64,000 nucleotides of DNA. Source: Streptomyces physcomitrii (lineage in GTDB: Bacteria; Actinomycetota; Actinomycetes; Streptomycetales; Streptomycetaceae). How positions within the stretch are numbered: position 1 is the stretch's first letter; each line of letters begins with the position of its first letter. Location: positions 103,348 through 167,347 of the forward strand of contig NZ_JAAWWP010000017.1 in NCBI RefSeq assembly GCF_012273655.1, read 5' to 3'. The position numbers and the translations under genes were made by a program. Below are positions 32,508 to 41,911 of the stretch, in pieces. The notes below the pieces were generated by a model. That model saw only the letters and a program-made list of their open reading frames with translations, did no database searches and was not told the origin of the DNA.

Positions 32508-34124
32508 TCAGGCGATTTCGTGGCGGAATTCGGCGGGCCGGGGCCGTTCGTTGCCGAGCAGCATGATCAGCAGCGGGGCCTCGTCCCCGTCCTGGAGCCC
32601 GAGTTCCTCGACGTAGGAGATGTTGTCGAAGCCGAGGGCGACGCCCGCACCGAGGCCGAGCGCGGAGGCCGCGGTGTAGAAGGTCTGCGAGACGGCACCG
32701 ACGGTGCCGGCGACCAGCCGGTATCCCCGGTCGCCGACCGCGTCGAGGACGGCGGTGGTGCGGACCGTGGGCACCAGGACGGCGCCCGCCTGTTCCAGGT
32801 TGTAGTTGGAGAGGAAGTAGTTGCGCTGGAGGAAGGCGCCCGAGGAGCCGGGGGTCACCAGCCTGAGCGCGTGGGCCTCGGGATCGTAGGCGTAGGCGCC
32901 GGGCTTCAGGCCCTCGACGTGGTTGACGAAGGCGTAGAGCCGGGTCAGGGCGGTGCCGCCGGGTTCCTCGGCGTCGCTGCCGAGCGAGGTGGCGGCGCAG
33001 GCGGCGAGGGTGGAGGCGAGCTGGACCGCCGTCAGGGGGCGGCGGGCGTCGAAGCGGCCGAAGCTGCTGCGCCGTCTGCGCAGCACCTCGGAGACCGAGG
33101 CCTTCGGCAACTCGGGCGCGGGCAGCGCGAGTTGTCCCTCGCCCCGGACGGGCAGGGCCCCGGCGGCCGACGCCAGGGTGCCCGGGGCCGGGCGCTCGGT
33201 GGCGTGCTCGGCGGTGGCCCGGTGGACCTTCTGCAGGGTGTCGAAGGAGAGCAGGGTGCGGGAGGCCGTGACGTCCCGGTGCCGCACGACCGGGGCCGGG
33301 CTCGGCGCGGGGCCGGGCGGCCGGGAGCCCTCCCAGGACAGCGGCACGACCGCGAAGATGCCCTCCTCGGCCTCGTCCGCCGGGTTCTCGGGGCGGTCCA
33401 CCCCGAGCAGCCGGGACAGGCGCTCCTCGTCGAACCAGAGCGCGGGCGCGATGCGCAGGCCCAGCGGCCGTGCCCACATCCGCCAGGTCTGCACCACGGT
33501 GCCGAGGTCCATGCTGACCACGTGGAAGGAGAAGTTGTTGTACTTGAAGGCGTTCTGCCAGTACTTGATGCCGAGGATGAGGAACTGGTCGGTGTCGGCG
33601 CCCTCGGCGCCCTCCCCGAGGGCGGCCCTGACCTCGCCGGTCACCTCGCCGGTGAGGAGCCTGTTCACCGCGTGCTGGGACGGGGAGTAGTGGTACAGGC
33701 CGGGCGTCAGCGGCCCGCTGGGGCCCGCGGCCCAGTAGACGCTGACCGGGTAGAGGCCGCCGCCGGAGGCCGTGCCCCGGGAGAAGTTGGCGTGGGTCGC
33801 GTGCGGCAGCCCGGCGAGGTCCGTGTTGGCCTGCACGCCGAGCCGGCGGTCGACGAGCCCGTAGGAGTCCTGGAGCATGCCCGCGAGCAGCGGCAGGGTG
33901 AAGGCGGCGCCGTCCGCGGCTTGCCCGGGCCCGGGCAGGCAGCCGGCGGCGATGTCCGCCTGCGCCGCCTCGGCCGGGCTCTGGGGCAGCGGGAAGGTCT
34001 CGGTCCCGGGATAGAACTTGTTCTTGCGGGGGCGGTCCGCCCAGTTCGGCACGAAGTCGACGGGCTCCATCGGGACCCGGCTGCGCCACATGATGTCCTT
34101 GGCGTACTCATGGGCAACACCCAT
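32508..34124 (-). CDS. SagB-type azoline dehydrogenase, tandem nitroreductase domains
   Basis: A 538-residue FMN-dependent dehydrogenase that oxidises azolines to azoles. The first nitroreductase-like domain has FSRGTASGGGLYPVSVYW; the second begins VSEVLRRRRSSFGRFDARRP and ends GFDNISYVEELGLQDGDEAP. Duplicated domains, presumably forming an internal dimer, are seen in several thiopeptide dehydrogenases. ATG 34124 is chosen because GAGGAGG lies just upstream; an in-frame GTG-like extension to 34166 lacks support. Encoded between YcaO and LanB, it completes the azole machinery. Confidence 0.9.
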   Translation of the reverse strand: MGVAHEYAKDIMWRSRVPMEPVDFVPNWADRPRKNKFYPGTETFPLPQSPAEAAQADIAAGCLPGPGQAADGAAFTLPLLAGMLQDSYGLVDRRLGVQANTDLAGLPHATHANFSRGTASGGGLYPVSVYWAAGPSGPLTPGLYHYSPSQHAVNRLLTGEVTGEVRAALGEGAEGADTDQFLILGIKYWQNAFKYNNFSFHVVSMDLGTVVQTWRMWARPLGLRIAPALWFDEERLSRLLGVDRPENPADEAEEGIFAVVPLSWEGSRPPGPAPSPAPVVRHRDVTASRTLLSFDTLQKVHRATAEHATERPAPGTLASAAGALPVRGEGQLALPAPELPKASVSEVLRRRRSSFGRFDARRPLTAVQLASTLAACAATSLGSDAEEPGGTALTRLYAFVNHVEGLKPGAYAYDPEAHALRLVTPGSSGAFLQRNYFLSNYNLEQAGAVLVPTVRTTAVLDAVGDRGYRLVAGTVGAVSQTFYTAASALGLGAGVALGFDNISYVEELGLQDGDEAPLLIMLLGNERPRPAEFRHEIA

Positions 34125-34179
34125 GGGGTCCTCCTCTCTGCGGCTCTCTGGGGCTCTGCGGGGCACGACCGGCGGGCGG

Positions 34180-36225
34180 TCAGGGGAAGGGGTGCGGTGC
34201 GGGGTTGAGGTCCTCGGGCAGCAGCTCCCGGTCCCGCAGGCCCGCCTCGTGCAGGGCGGTACGCATCCGGGGCATGGTGCGGGCCCGCTGCCGGGACCAG
34301 CCGAAGTCGATCGGGAGCAGCCCCGGTACGAGCACCGAGACGGTGTGCAGGCCGAGCCGCCGCTGTTCGGGCAGGCTCTGGTCGACGACCACCACGTCGA
34401 AGCCCCGCTCGGCCACCGCGCCGACGCAGCGGGCCAGGTCCTCGCCCAGGTCCGGTGCGGCCTCGCGGCCCTGCGCGTCCGGCCAGGCGAGGTCGGCGAG
34501 CGGGCGCGGGTCCGGTGCGGCGCCGGGGGCGCGGAGCAGGAAGTCGGCGTACCGGCCCATCTCCGGGACGCCGTAGACGAGCGGGTGGTCGTGCAGGGCG
34601 GTGACCTGGTCGAAGTCGGCGGCCATGGCGCGCAGCCGGTCCTCGTCGCGCACCGTGCGGTCCTGGAGGTTCACCGCGTCGGTGGCGATCTCGCAGAGCG
34701 CGGAGTCGAGGGCGGACTCGGGGTCGAGCCCGGCTCCGGCGCCGAAGCACATCCGGCCCGGGCCGCCGTCGAAGCGTTCGGCGACGGCGGTCACCACCGG
34801 CACCGGGAAGGAGATCCGGGTGTCGAAGAAGCGGGCCCGGTAGCCGTACATGGCGAGCCGGTCGACCATGGCGCGGGTGGCGGGCCTGGTGCTGCTCGCC
34901 GGGTCGATCTCCGGCAGCGGCTGCTGCCCGTACCAGGTGAGCAGGAAGGCGTCCCGCTCCACGACCTCCATCAGGCCGAAGTAGGCGGCCTCGGCCCAAC
35001 TGCCGCCGGAGGCGCAGCCGTTGGAGCTCTCCTGCACGAACCGGTTCTCCAGGCCCGGCGCGTGATAGTACGTCAGGATCTCGGGCACCAGGCGGGGTTC
35101 ATTGTCGCGCAGCGACCAGCCCCACACCCAGGGGATCTCCCGGTCCGGGTCGAAGGGGCGCACCCGCGGGTTGTCCCGGTAGAACTCCGGGGCGTACAGG
35201 CCGACTTGGCGCGGGTCCACGGCCTGCGCGCGGTGCTCGTTCAGGCTGCCGCGGACGGTGAGGGCGCGCCCACGCGCGCGCATCCCCGCGTAGCGTTCCA
35301 GCCCTTCGAGGACGCCGACGCGGGCGCTGCGGGTGAAGGAGTTGGTGTGCCCGCCCCAGAAGGTCTCCCGCAGGTACTCGCCGGAGCGCATCGAGAAGCA
35401 GCCGATGGTGGCCGAGGTGGAGGTGGAGGAGACGTCCTGCACCAGGGAGGGCCCGAGCGCCCCGCAGACCGGGTTGGCGAAGGCCGCCACCGGCAGTCGG
35501 TACGACTCCAGGGCACGGGTGCGGAAGGTGCCGGTCCGGTGCTTGGGCGAGGGCTCGCCCGGGGGCCGGGCCGCCTCGGCGGTGTCCTGCTCCCGGACGC
35601 CGCAGCGCGGGCACTCGGGGTCGGGCACCAACGGATAGCGGCGCACCGCGAGCGAGGCCAGGTCGAGCAGCCGGATCTCCGCGAACGGGCCCTCGGGCGG
35701 CGGGACTTGGGCGACCGCGCAGGCGAGGGCCGCGAGGGTGTCGGCGACCAGCGCCGTGGCGAAGGGCCAGGACCCCGCGGTACGGGTGCCGCCGCCCAGT
35801 TCCAGGGCGTCGCGCAGGGCGACCGAGCGCACCGCCTGCCACCGGCGTTCCAGGCAGCGGGCGCAGCCGGGCGCGCCCTCGGCGGTGACCGGGCCGAGCA
35901 CCGCGTGGCGCCCGTAGAGCCAGACCGGCAGCGGCGCCGATCCGGTGACCGGGCCGCCGAGGAGGAGCGCGTCCCCGGTGCGGGCGGCGCCTTCGCGGTC
36001 CGCACCGGAGGCGTCCGGGCGGGCGGCTCCGGAGCCGCCCGTGGCAGCGTTCCCGGAGTCCCCCTCCGCGTCCTCCTGGAAGGCGTCGGTGAAGCCGAGC
36101 GCGGCGAGGCGGACCGCCGGGCCGCCGAAGTCCCGTAGCGCGCGGTCGAGTCGGGCGGTGAAGTCGCCCAGCTCGCCCAGCCGGGCCGGGCCCGGCGGGG
36201 CGCTCCTGAGGGTGGGCGCGCTCAC
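34180..36225 (-). CDS. YcaO cyclodehydratase (first copy)
   Basis: A 681-residue azoline-forming YcaO protein. Its N-terminal ~230 residues hold CxxC pairs in PGCARCLERR and PECPRCGVRE. The YcaO domain shows GLERYAGMRARG, VVERDAFLLTWYGQ and FGAGAGLDPESALDSALCE, and the C-terminus is APHPFP. It should act with the leader-binding ThiF-like protein whose gene precedes it: the GTG start at 36225 overlaps that stop (GTGA), so the two are translationally coupled. That coupling makes it the more likely principal cyclodehydratase, compared with the copy at the end of the operon. Confidence 0.93.
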   Translation of the reverse strand: MSAPTLRSAPPGPARLGELGDFTARLDRALRDFGGPAVRLAALGFTDAFQEDAEGDSGNAATGGSGAARPDASGADREGAARTGDALLLGGPVTGSAPLPVWLYGRHAVLGPVTAEGAPGCARCLERRWQAVRSVALRDALELGGGTRTAGSWPFATALVADTLAALACAVAQVPPPEGPFAEIRLLDLASLAVRRYPLVPDPECPRCGVREQDTAEAARPPGEPSPKHRTGTFRTRALESYRLPVAAFANPVCGALGPSLVQDVSSTSTSATIGCFSMRSGEYLRETFWGGHTNSFTRSARVGVLEGLERYAGMRARGRALTVRGSLNEHRAQAVDPRQVGLYAPEFYRDNPRVRPFDPDREIPWVWGWSLRDNEPRLVPEILTYYHAPGLENRFVQESSNGCASGGSWAEAAYFGLMEVVERDAFLLTWYGQQPLPEIDPASSTRPATRAMVDRLAMYGYRARFFDTRISFPVPVVTAVAERFDGGPGRMCFGAGAGLDPESALDSALCEIATDAVNLQDRTVRDEDRLRAMAADFDQVTALHDHPLVYGVPEMGRYADFLLRAPGAAPDPRPLADLAWPDAQGREAAPDLGEDLARCVGAVAERGFDVVVVDQSLPEQRRLGLHTVSVLVPGLLPIDFGWSRQRARTMPRMRTALHEAGLRDRELLPEDLNPAPHPFP

Positions 36226-38426
36226 CGGGCGGCTTCCGCGCCGAGCAGCACCCGTACGGTGTGGATGCCCGCCGCGCGCAGGTCGGCGGAGCCGGTGGCG
36301 GCGGCGTAGGCGTCCCGGCCCGCGGCGCGCAGCCGGTCCAGGACCTCGGTCCAGGCGAGGGGGGTGCCCCGGTCCGCCTCGGGGGCGGTGCCCGAGACGG
36401 TGAGGGTGCGGGCGTCGAAGTCGCGCAGCAGCGGGTCGCCGGTGTCGACCGGACCGCCCGCCTCGTCGGCCGCGTACTGGACGGCGCCGAGCAGCTCGCG
36501 CAGGGCGGCGACGGCCGCGGTGCGCCGGTCGCTTTCGCTGCCGAGGGCCCAGTGCTCGCCGTGCCGGGCGAGCAGCACGCTCACTCCGCTGCGGTCCTCC
36601 TCGCCGAGGTCGAGCAGTTCGGCCTCGATGCCGAGCCGGGCGGCGGAGCGGACCAGGAAGAGCAGTTCGGCGTCCCGGCCGTCCGGTTCGTCGACGGCGT
36701 CCGGCGCGGGCAGCGGGACCCGGGAGGCGGCGGCGCCCCGGACGGCGCGCAGCAGGGCGTCGTGGCCGAGCGCGGAGAGCAGCCCGCGCACGGCGGCCTC
36801 GGCCGGGTCCTGGCCCGCGCCGGTGCCCGCGGAGCTGCGCTCGAAGCGGCGGTCCTCGTTGTCGGGGCCGAAGGGGCGCACCGCGCCCGCGGGGACCAGC
36901 GCGGGCTCCTTGGTGACCAGCGAGACCGCGGGCAGGTGGCGCACCGGGCCGCCGGTGGTGAGTCCGCTGGCCAGCACCAGGGAGCCGGGTTCGACCCGGG
37001 TGCCCGCCTCGGCGGCGTCGACCACGTCCCGGGCCGGGACCACGTGTTCGGCGTAGACGCGGGCCGCGGCGTCCAGGGCGCGCAGCCGGGCCCCGGCGAC
37101 GTGGTGGATGTCGAAGGCGGCGACGGTGCGGCTCGGCCCGTGTCCCAGGCCGAGTTCGACGGCGCCGGTCTTCAGCGGGATCTGGGTGAGCGGTTCGTCG
37201 GCGAAGCGCTTGAAGACCCCGGCCCTCGAACGCACGAGCACGGTACGGGAGTTCAGCTCCTCGACGAGTTCCTCGGCCTCCCGGGCGGTCTCCAGGGTGG
37301 GCAGCGCGGGGCCGCTCGCGGCGTCCGCGGTGGTGAGGTCGGCGGCGGGCACCGGCTCCGGTTCGGCGCAGTACGGGCAGCGCGGGTGCGGCAGCAGCGG
37401 CTCGGCGGTGACGTCCAGGGACTCGGTGTCCTGGACGACGAGCCGGCCCTCGGTCTCCGGCGGCAGGGCGCCCGAGGTGAGCCGGAAGACCTCGTAGCCG
37501 AGGAGGTTGCCGGTCATCGCGGCGAGCGGGCGGCCGGGCACGGCACCGTGCGGCGCGCTGCCGGGGACGGCCAGGGCGCTCCACAGGTCGGCGGCAGCGC
37601 CCCGGTCGCCGTTGGAGCCGAGCCGGAGGGCCGCGCAGGACCAGCAGCCCGTCGAGCCGTGGCTCATCAGCGGGCCGACCACGGTGTCCTTGCCGAAGGA
37701 CCAGGCGGCGAGGAGCCGCCGCCCCTCGGGCACCCCGGCCCGCAGCAGGGCGGCGATCCGGGCGGGCGCGGTCTCCCCGGTGACCAGGACGACGTCCCAG
37801 CCGTCGAGTCCGGCCCAGGAGGCGGGGTGCGCGGCGCCCTCACCGGGCAGCGCCACGAGCTGTACGGGGCAGCCGTCGGCCTGCGCCTCGGCGGCGTCGG
37901 CCTCGGCCGCGGCGAGGTCGAGACCGGCTTCGGTGCCGATGGCGGCGCAGCCGTTGCGGACCAGGCTGCGCACCGCCCACTCGGCGACCAGGTCCTGCCC
38001 GAGCACGGCGACCCGGGTGTCCCGGAAGCGGGCGAAGCGGGCCTCGGCGTCGTCGGCGTAGTGGTCGGCGTAGGCGATCTGCGGGCCGTAGCGGCGGGCC
38101 ACGTCCGCGGACAGCGGGGTCCGAGCCGCGTCCGGGTCCGGGGCGGGGACGTCCCGGGCGAAGTCCCGGTCGTAGAGCGTCCGGACGAGTTCGCCGACCA
38201 TGGCACGCTGTGCCTCGCCCAGTCCTTCGCAGAGCTGGGCGACGGAGTTCTCGCCGGTCAGATGCGGGACGATGAGGGTGGCGAAGCGGTAGGCGGACTT
38301 CGCGTTGAGCCGGAAGCCGCCGTCGGCGTTGTGGAAGAGCACGCCCTCCGGTGTCTCGGTGAAGAGCACGTCCCGGCGGATGCGCGGCCGGGTCGCGGCG
38401 ACGGCTTCGTAGCTGGCTGAGGCCAT
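36222..38426 (-). CDS. Ocin-ThiF-like TOMM leader-peptide-binding cyclodehydratase partner
   Basis: A 734-residue fusion-like protein. The N-terminus (RRDVLFTETPEGVLFHNADG) resembles an RRE winged helix that grips the leader. The next ~300 residues are ThiF/E1-like (RDTRVAVLGQDLVAEWAVR) with two zinc-type CxxC pairs, GCWSCAAL and PRCPYCAEP. From about residue 390 the sequence looks YcaO-like but degenerate (SRAGVFKRFADEPLTQIP, HVAGARLRALDAAARVYAEH), lacking the ERDAF-type catalytic segment. It presents the precursor to the YcaO enzymes. It is the first structural gene after the SARP gene. Confidence 0.9.
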   Translation of the reverse strand: MASASYEAVAATRPRIRRDVLFTETPEGVLFHNADGGFRLNAKSAYRFATLIVPHLTGENSVAQLCEGLGEAQRAMVGELVRTLYDRDFARDVPAPDPDAARTPLSADVARRYGPQIAYADHYADDAEARFARFRDTRVAVLGQDLVAEWAVRSLVRNGCAAIGTEAGLDLAAAEADAAEAQADGCPVQLVALPGEGAAHPASWAGLDGWDVVLVTGETAPARIAALLRAGVPEGRRLLAAWSFGKDTVVGPLMSHGSTGCWSCAALRLGSNGDRGAAADLWSALAVPGSAPHGAVPGRPLAAMTGNLLGYEVFRLTSGALPPETEGRLVVQDTESLDVTAEPLLPHPRCPYCAEPEPVPAADLTTADAASGPALPTLETAREAEELVEELNSRTVLVRSRAGVFKRFADEPLTQIPLKTGAVELGLGHGPSRTVAAFDIHHVAGARLRALDAAARVYAEHVVPARDVVDAAEAGTRVEPGSLVLASGLTTGGPVRHLPAVSLVTKEPALVPAGAVRPFGPDNEDRRFERSSAGTGAGQDPAEAAVRGLLSALGHDALLRAVRGAAASRVPLPAPDAVDEPDGRDAELLFLVRSAARLGIEAELLDLGEEDRSGVSVLLARHGEHWALGSESDRRTAAVAALRELLGAVQYAADEAGGPVDTGDPLLRDFDARTLTVSGTAPEADRGTPLAWTEVLDRLRAAGRDAYAAATGSADLRAAGIHTVRVLLGAEAAR

Positions 38427-38539
38427 GAGTGGACACCCCTGTTTGCGGAATCGGAGCGGTTCGGGCGAGCGGTGCGGTAGGGCGGGGCCGGGCGGCGGAC
38501 GGTACGGGGACCGGGGCGCGGCCGGCGGCTCCTCCCGCT

Positions 38540-40414
38540 TCAGTGCGGTACGGCGGCGGGCTCCGCTGACTTCGTACGGTGATGCCAACGCGCGTAGAGC
38601 TGAAGGAAAGAATGCATGCGGTAAGGACCGGGCGGGCCGTCTTCGAGGAGTCCGGCCTCGGCGAGCTGCTCCAGTACGGTCTCGGCGTCGCCGAAGCGCT
38701 CCGGTACGTCCGCCGGGTGCACGATGCCGCCGTCCGCCTCCGCGCCCAGGTGCAGGAAGGCGGCACCGGCCTCGGGGTCCAGGGCGTCCAGCGCCTGCCC
38801 GAGCACGGCGGGCACCGAGAGCCGCGGGTCCTCGGCGAGGGTGAGGCGGGCGGGCGGGTTCCCGGCGAGCCAGTCCAGGCAGGCCTCGACGGTCAGTCCG
38901 GGGCGGGTGAGCAGGCGCGCCGCCGCGATGCGCAGGGCCAGCGGGAAGTGCCCGCACAGCTCGGCGAGTTCGGCGGTGGCGCGGGGCTCGGCGGCGGTGC
39001 GCTCCTCGCCGAGGAGTGCGGCGAGCAGGCTCCGGGAGTCCGCGGCGGGCAGCACGTCCAGCCGGTGCACGGCGCCGCCGTGGGTGGCGACCACCGCGGC
39101 GAGTCCGCGGCGGCTGGTGAGCAGCACCGCCGCGCCCTCGGGGGCGGGCAGCAGCGGGCGCACCTGCCAGCCGCTGGCCACGTCGTCCAGGACGAGCAGG
39201 CGGCGGCCCGCGTCCGGTTCGGCGGGCCGCAGGCGGGCGGCGGCCTCCTCGCTGGTGAGCACGGAGCCGTCCGGCCGGGACATGGTCACCACGGTGACGC
39301 CGCCGGGGAAGGAGTCCCGTACCTCGTGAGCGGTCTGCAGGGCGAGGGCGGTCTTGCCGATGCCGGGTGCCCCGGAGACGACGACCAGGGCGCCTTCGCC
39401 ACCGTCGGCGAGCAGCCGCCGCGCCAGCTCCGCGCGCTCGCGCACGCGTCCGGTGAAGCCGGGCACGGCCCGGGGCGCGGGCGCGGCCGGGACCTCGGCG
39501 GTGACCGTCCGGGGCGCCTGCACGGCGAGGGCGGTGGCGGTCACCGCGACGCGGGCGGGCCCGGTCGGCGCGGGCTCCTCGGGGGCGCCGACGAGGGCGG
39601 TCAACGGGGCTCCGGCGGCGGTGAGTTGGGGGCGACCCTGGGCAGGCAGGGCGGCGCGGGGTGCGGGGCTGAGCGGGCCGAGGTCCTCGGCGCGCAGGAT
39701 GGCGAGCTCCAGGCGCTGGAGCCCGGGGCCGGGGTCGATGCCCAGCTCGTCGTGGAGCCGCTCCTTGACGGCGCGGTACTCGGCGAGCGCCTCCGCCTGC
39801 CGGCCGGTGCGGTAGAGGGCCTCGATCAGCTGCTCGGCGAAACGTTCGCGTCCGGGGTGGTCGCGGACGGTGTCCCAGAGGTCCACCAGGACCTGCCGGC
39901 ACTGGCCCGCGGCGAGTTCGAGGTCGCAGACCCGCTCCAGGACGCCCAGGCGCTCCTCGACCAGGCCGGGCAGCGCGTCGCGGTGCAGCATCCGGGAGGC
40001 GACATTGGCCAGCAGCGGCCCGTGCCAGAGCGCGAGGGCCTCCTTGAGCCGGTACAGCTCGCCCTCGGCGTCCTCCCCGGCGGGTGTGTCGGCCAGGGCG
40101 CGGAAGCGGACCAGGTCGAGGGTCCGGTCGCTGGCGTGCATGCGGTAGCCGCCGGGCACCGACTCGATGGTGGCGCCGTCGATGCCGTACTTGGCGAAGA
40201 TGCGCCGCAGCCGCAGCACACAGGTCTGCAGCGCGGCCCGTGCGGTCGCGGGCTGCTCCTCGTCCCACAGGGCGCGCAGCAGATAGCCGGTGGACACCAC
40301 CGAGTTGGGGTGCAGGAGCAGGGCCGCGAGCAGGCTGGTGGGCTTGGAGGGCTTCAGTACGGCGGTCTCGTCACCGTTGGCGATGCTGAGCGGGCCTAGC
40401 AGCTGGAACCGCAT
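38540..40414 (-). CDS. SARP family transcriptional activator with NB-ARC domain
   Basis: A 624-residue pathway-specific regulator. Residues 1-100 form the OmpR-type winged helix (MRFQLLGPLSIANGDE, LRRIFAKYGIDGATIESVPGGY), followed by the bacterial transcriptional activation domain (YRLKEALALWHGPLLANV, LIEALYRTGRQAEALAEY). An NB-ARC/AAA region has Walker A VVSGAPGIGKTALAL and RLLVLDDVASGW. ATG 40414 follows GGAG at good spacing. It heads the modification operon and is the obvious candidate to bind the 11-bp repeats before the precursor gene 34 kb away. It lacks the long TPR tail of large SARP-STAND proteins. Confidence 0.92.
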   Translation of the reverse strand: MRFQLLGPLSIANGDETAVLKPSKPTSLLAALLLHPNSVVSTGYLLRALWDEEQPATARAALQTCVLRLRRIFAKYGIDGATIESVPGGYRMHASDRTLDLVRFRALADTPAGEDAEGELYRLKEALALWHGPLLANVASRMLHRDALPGLVEERLGVLERVCDLELAAGQCRQVLVDLWDTVRDHPGRERFAEQLIEALYRTGRQAEALAEYRAVKERLHDELGIDPGPGLQRLELAILRAEDLGPLSPAPRAALPAQGRPQLTAAGAPLTALVGAPEEPAPTGPARVAVTATALAVQAPRTVTAEVPAAPAPRAVPGFTGRVRERAELARRLLADGGEGALVVVSGAPGIGKTALALQTAHEVRDSFPGGVTVVTMSRPDGSVLTSEEAAARLRPAEPDAGRRLLVLDDVASGWQVRPLLPAPEGAAVLLTSRRGLAAVVATHGGAVHRLDVLPAADSRSLLAALLGEERTAAEPRATAELAELCGHFPLALRIAAARLLTRPGLTVEACLDWLAGNPPARLTLAEDPRLSVPAVLGQALDALDPEAGAAFLHLGAEADGGIVHPADVPERFGDAETVLEQLAEAGLLEDGPPGPYRMHSFLQLYARWHHRTKSAEPAAVPH

Positions 40415-41460
40415 GGGCGGCACTCCGTGTCATGTCTCCACGCGGAACAGCGACAGCCACCGAGGGGCACAAGGCCGTGAACCGGCACCCGGCCGCCGGG
40501 CAGGTCCCCGGCGGAACTCCCGGAAAAGGATTCACCGGAGTGATTCCTTCCGCCCTGATACCGCCCAGTTCGGCACCGCATCGACGAGTTCCCCCCTTGA
40601 ACCTCGGCGTTGTTAATGACCTGTGCTCACACATCACGGTGAACACAGGACCACCATGAAACCAACTCCGGGAAGTGCGCAGTGAGCACGGAGTATGGAC
40701 AACTGTTCGGTGGCCAAAAGCCGTTGGGCATACTATTCAGTGGATTCCGATAAGTCGACCCATCGGTTCCCAGTCAAATCGGACCACTTGATCCCGGGGA
40801 CCCGCGGCGCGGCAGCCGCTCCCGGCCCACACACCCGGCCTCGGGCCGGCCAGCCTCCGCGCGGAGCCGCCCCGTCACGCCTGTCTGCGCACTACAGACG
40901 CGGTCCGGGCACCCGGGGACCCGGGGCGACGGCACCCCGGGGGAAAGATGAGCAGTATTCATTTCAGGTCCCCACCTGGTCCGCTTCAGGACAGGCGATG
41001 GACGCGAAACGGACAACTCAACTGGAAAGTATTTTCCCCCGGGCGGCCGGAATTACCCCCCGCGGGGGCCAGGGGCAGCACGATCATGCGCGGGAAATGA
41101 CAATGGCGCGGGACGGCCGCCGGCCCGGCGAGCCCCTTCCGCGAAGCCCCGAAAGGGGCGCACACCCGCACCCCGGCAGCCGAGCCAAAGACGGTGAAAA
41201 TCGGGGCAATAACGCACGGCCTTTACGTATCCGTCACTGGTACGCGCGGTTCACAGTCGGCATCGCCCGTGTCACCGATAGCGACCGCGAGAACCATTCG
41301 GAGCCGCCGGGAGAAAAGGCGGCAACTCCTTTACCCAGAAGGCCTCTTGGATAAACGGGACTCCTCGGCAGGCCCTGCCCGGTCGGCCCCGCGAGGGCGT
41401 TTCCCCCGCCCGGCCGCCCACCCGCGCGAGAGATCCGCCGGTTCAGGGGCGGCGCGCCCG
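40415..41460. promoter_or_regulatory. 1-kb gene-free region upstream of SARP gene
   Basis: No credible gene is visible. The region holds the presumed SARP promoter, the inverted repeat at 40620-40649, and lower-GC stretches (for example 40590-40790) typical of control DNA. Open frames on either strand are Arg/Pro-rich and lack ribosome binding sites. Confidence 0.5.
40620..40649. promoter_or_regulatory. 11-bp inverted repeat upstream of SARP gene
   Basis: CCTGTGCTCAC (40620-40630) and GTGAACACAGG (40639-40649) are complementary with one mismatch and flank an 8-bp spacer. About 205 bp upstream of the SARP start and preceded by TTAATGAC, this fits an operator for a higher-level regulator, such as a gamma-butyrolactone-receptor or LacI/TetR-type protein. 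The identity is unknown. Confidence 0.5.
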
Positions 41461-41865
41461 GAAGCATCCCGCCCATCAACTGGCCTGGCCGCGCAGCGGA
41501 TTGCTGTCCCTGCGCGCCGGTGCGGACACCTGGATGCTGCCGCCGGGCATGGCGCCGTGGATCCCCGCCGGGTCGTGCACGCCACCGGCGCCTTCGGCAG
41601 CGCCGACCTGCGCAGCCTCTATGGGGACCGCGCGCACTGCCCGCTGACCTGGTCGCGGCCCACCGTGGTCGCGGTCCCGGCGCCGCTACGCGAACTCCTC
41701 GACCACCCGGCCCGGCCCGAACTCGGCGCGGACGCCCGGCTGCACGCCCAGACGGTCGTCTTCGACCTGCCGCGCCCGCTGTCCGTGAAGACGCTCCCGA
41801 TCACCGAACCCGAGGACCCCCGCGCCCGGCTGGTGGCCGCCGCCTCGCCGCCGATCCCGCGCTGA
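41461..41865 (+). pseudogene. AraC family regulator remnant, frameshifted and truncated
   Basis: One frame (41463 to about 41570) gives HPAHQLAWPRSGLLSLRA then TWMLPPGMAPWIPAG, the cupin core of AraC-type regulators. The continuation HATGAFGSADLRSLYGDR and then WSRPTVVAVPAPLRELLDH appears in another frame, from about 41575 to 41865. A single frameshift near 41570 would rejoin them. The DNA-binding helix-turn-helix half is absent: the frame stops at 41865. I see no start before 41461. This is a decayed regulator gene, or a sequencing indel followed by a real truncation. Confidence 0.7.
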
Positions 41866-41911
41866 TCCCCGCGGGCCCGGGCGCCCGCGCCCGCCGGACT
41901 ACGATCACGTC

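Noticed and set aside
41194..41865. A continuous 223-codon frame covering the AraC remnant.
   Set aside because: Its first ~120 codons are Arg/Ser/Pro-rich shadow sequence. Only the last part is AraC-like, and the upstream AraC segment is in another frame, so a pseudogene is the better call.
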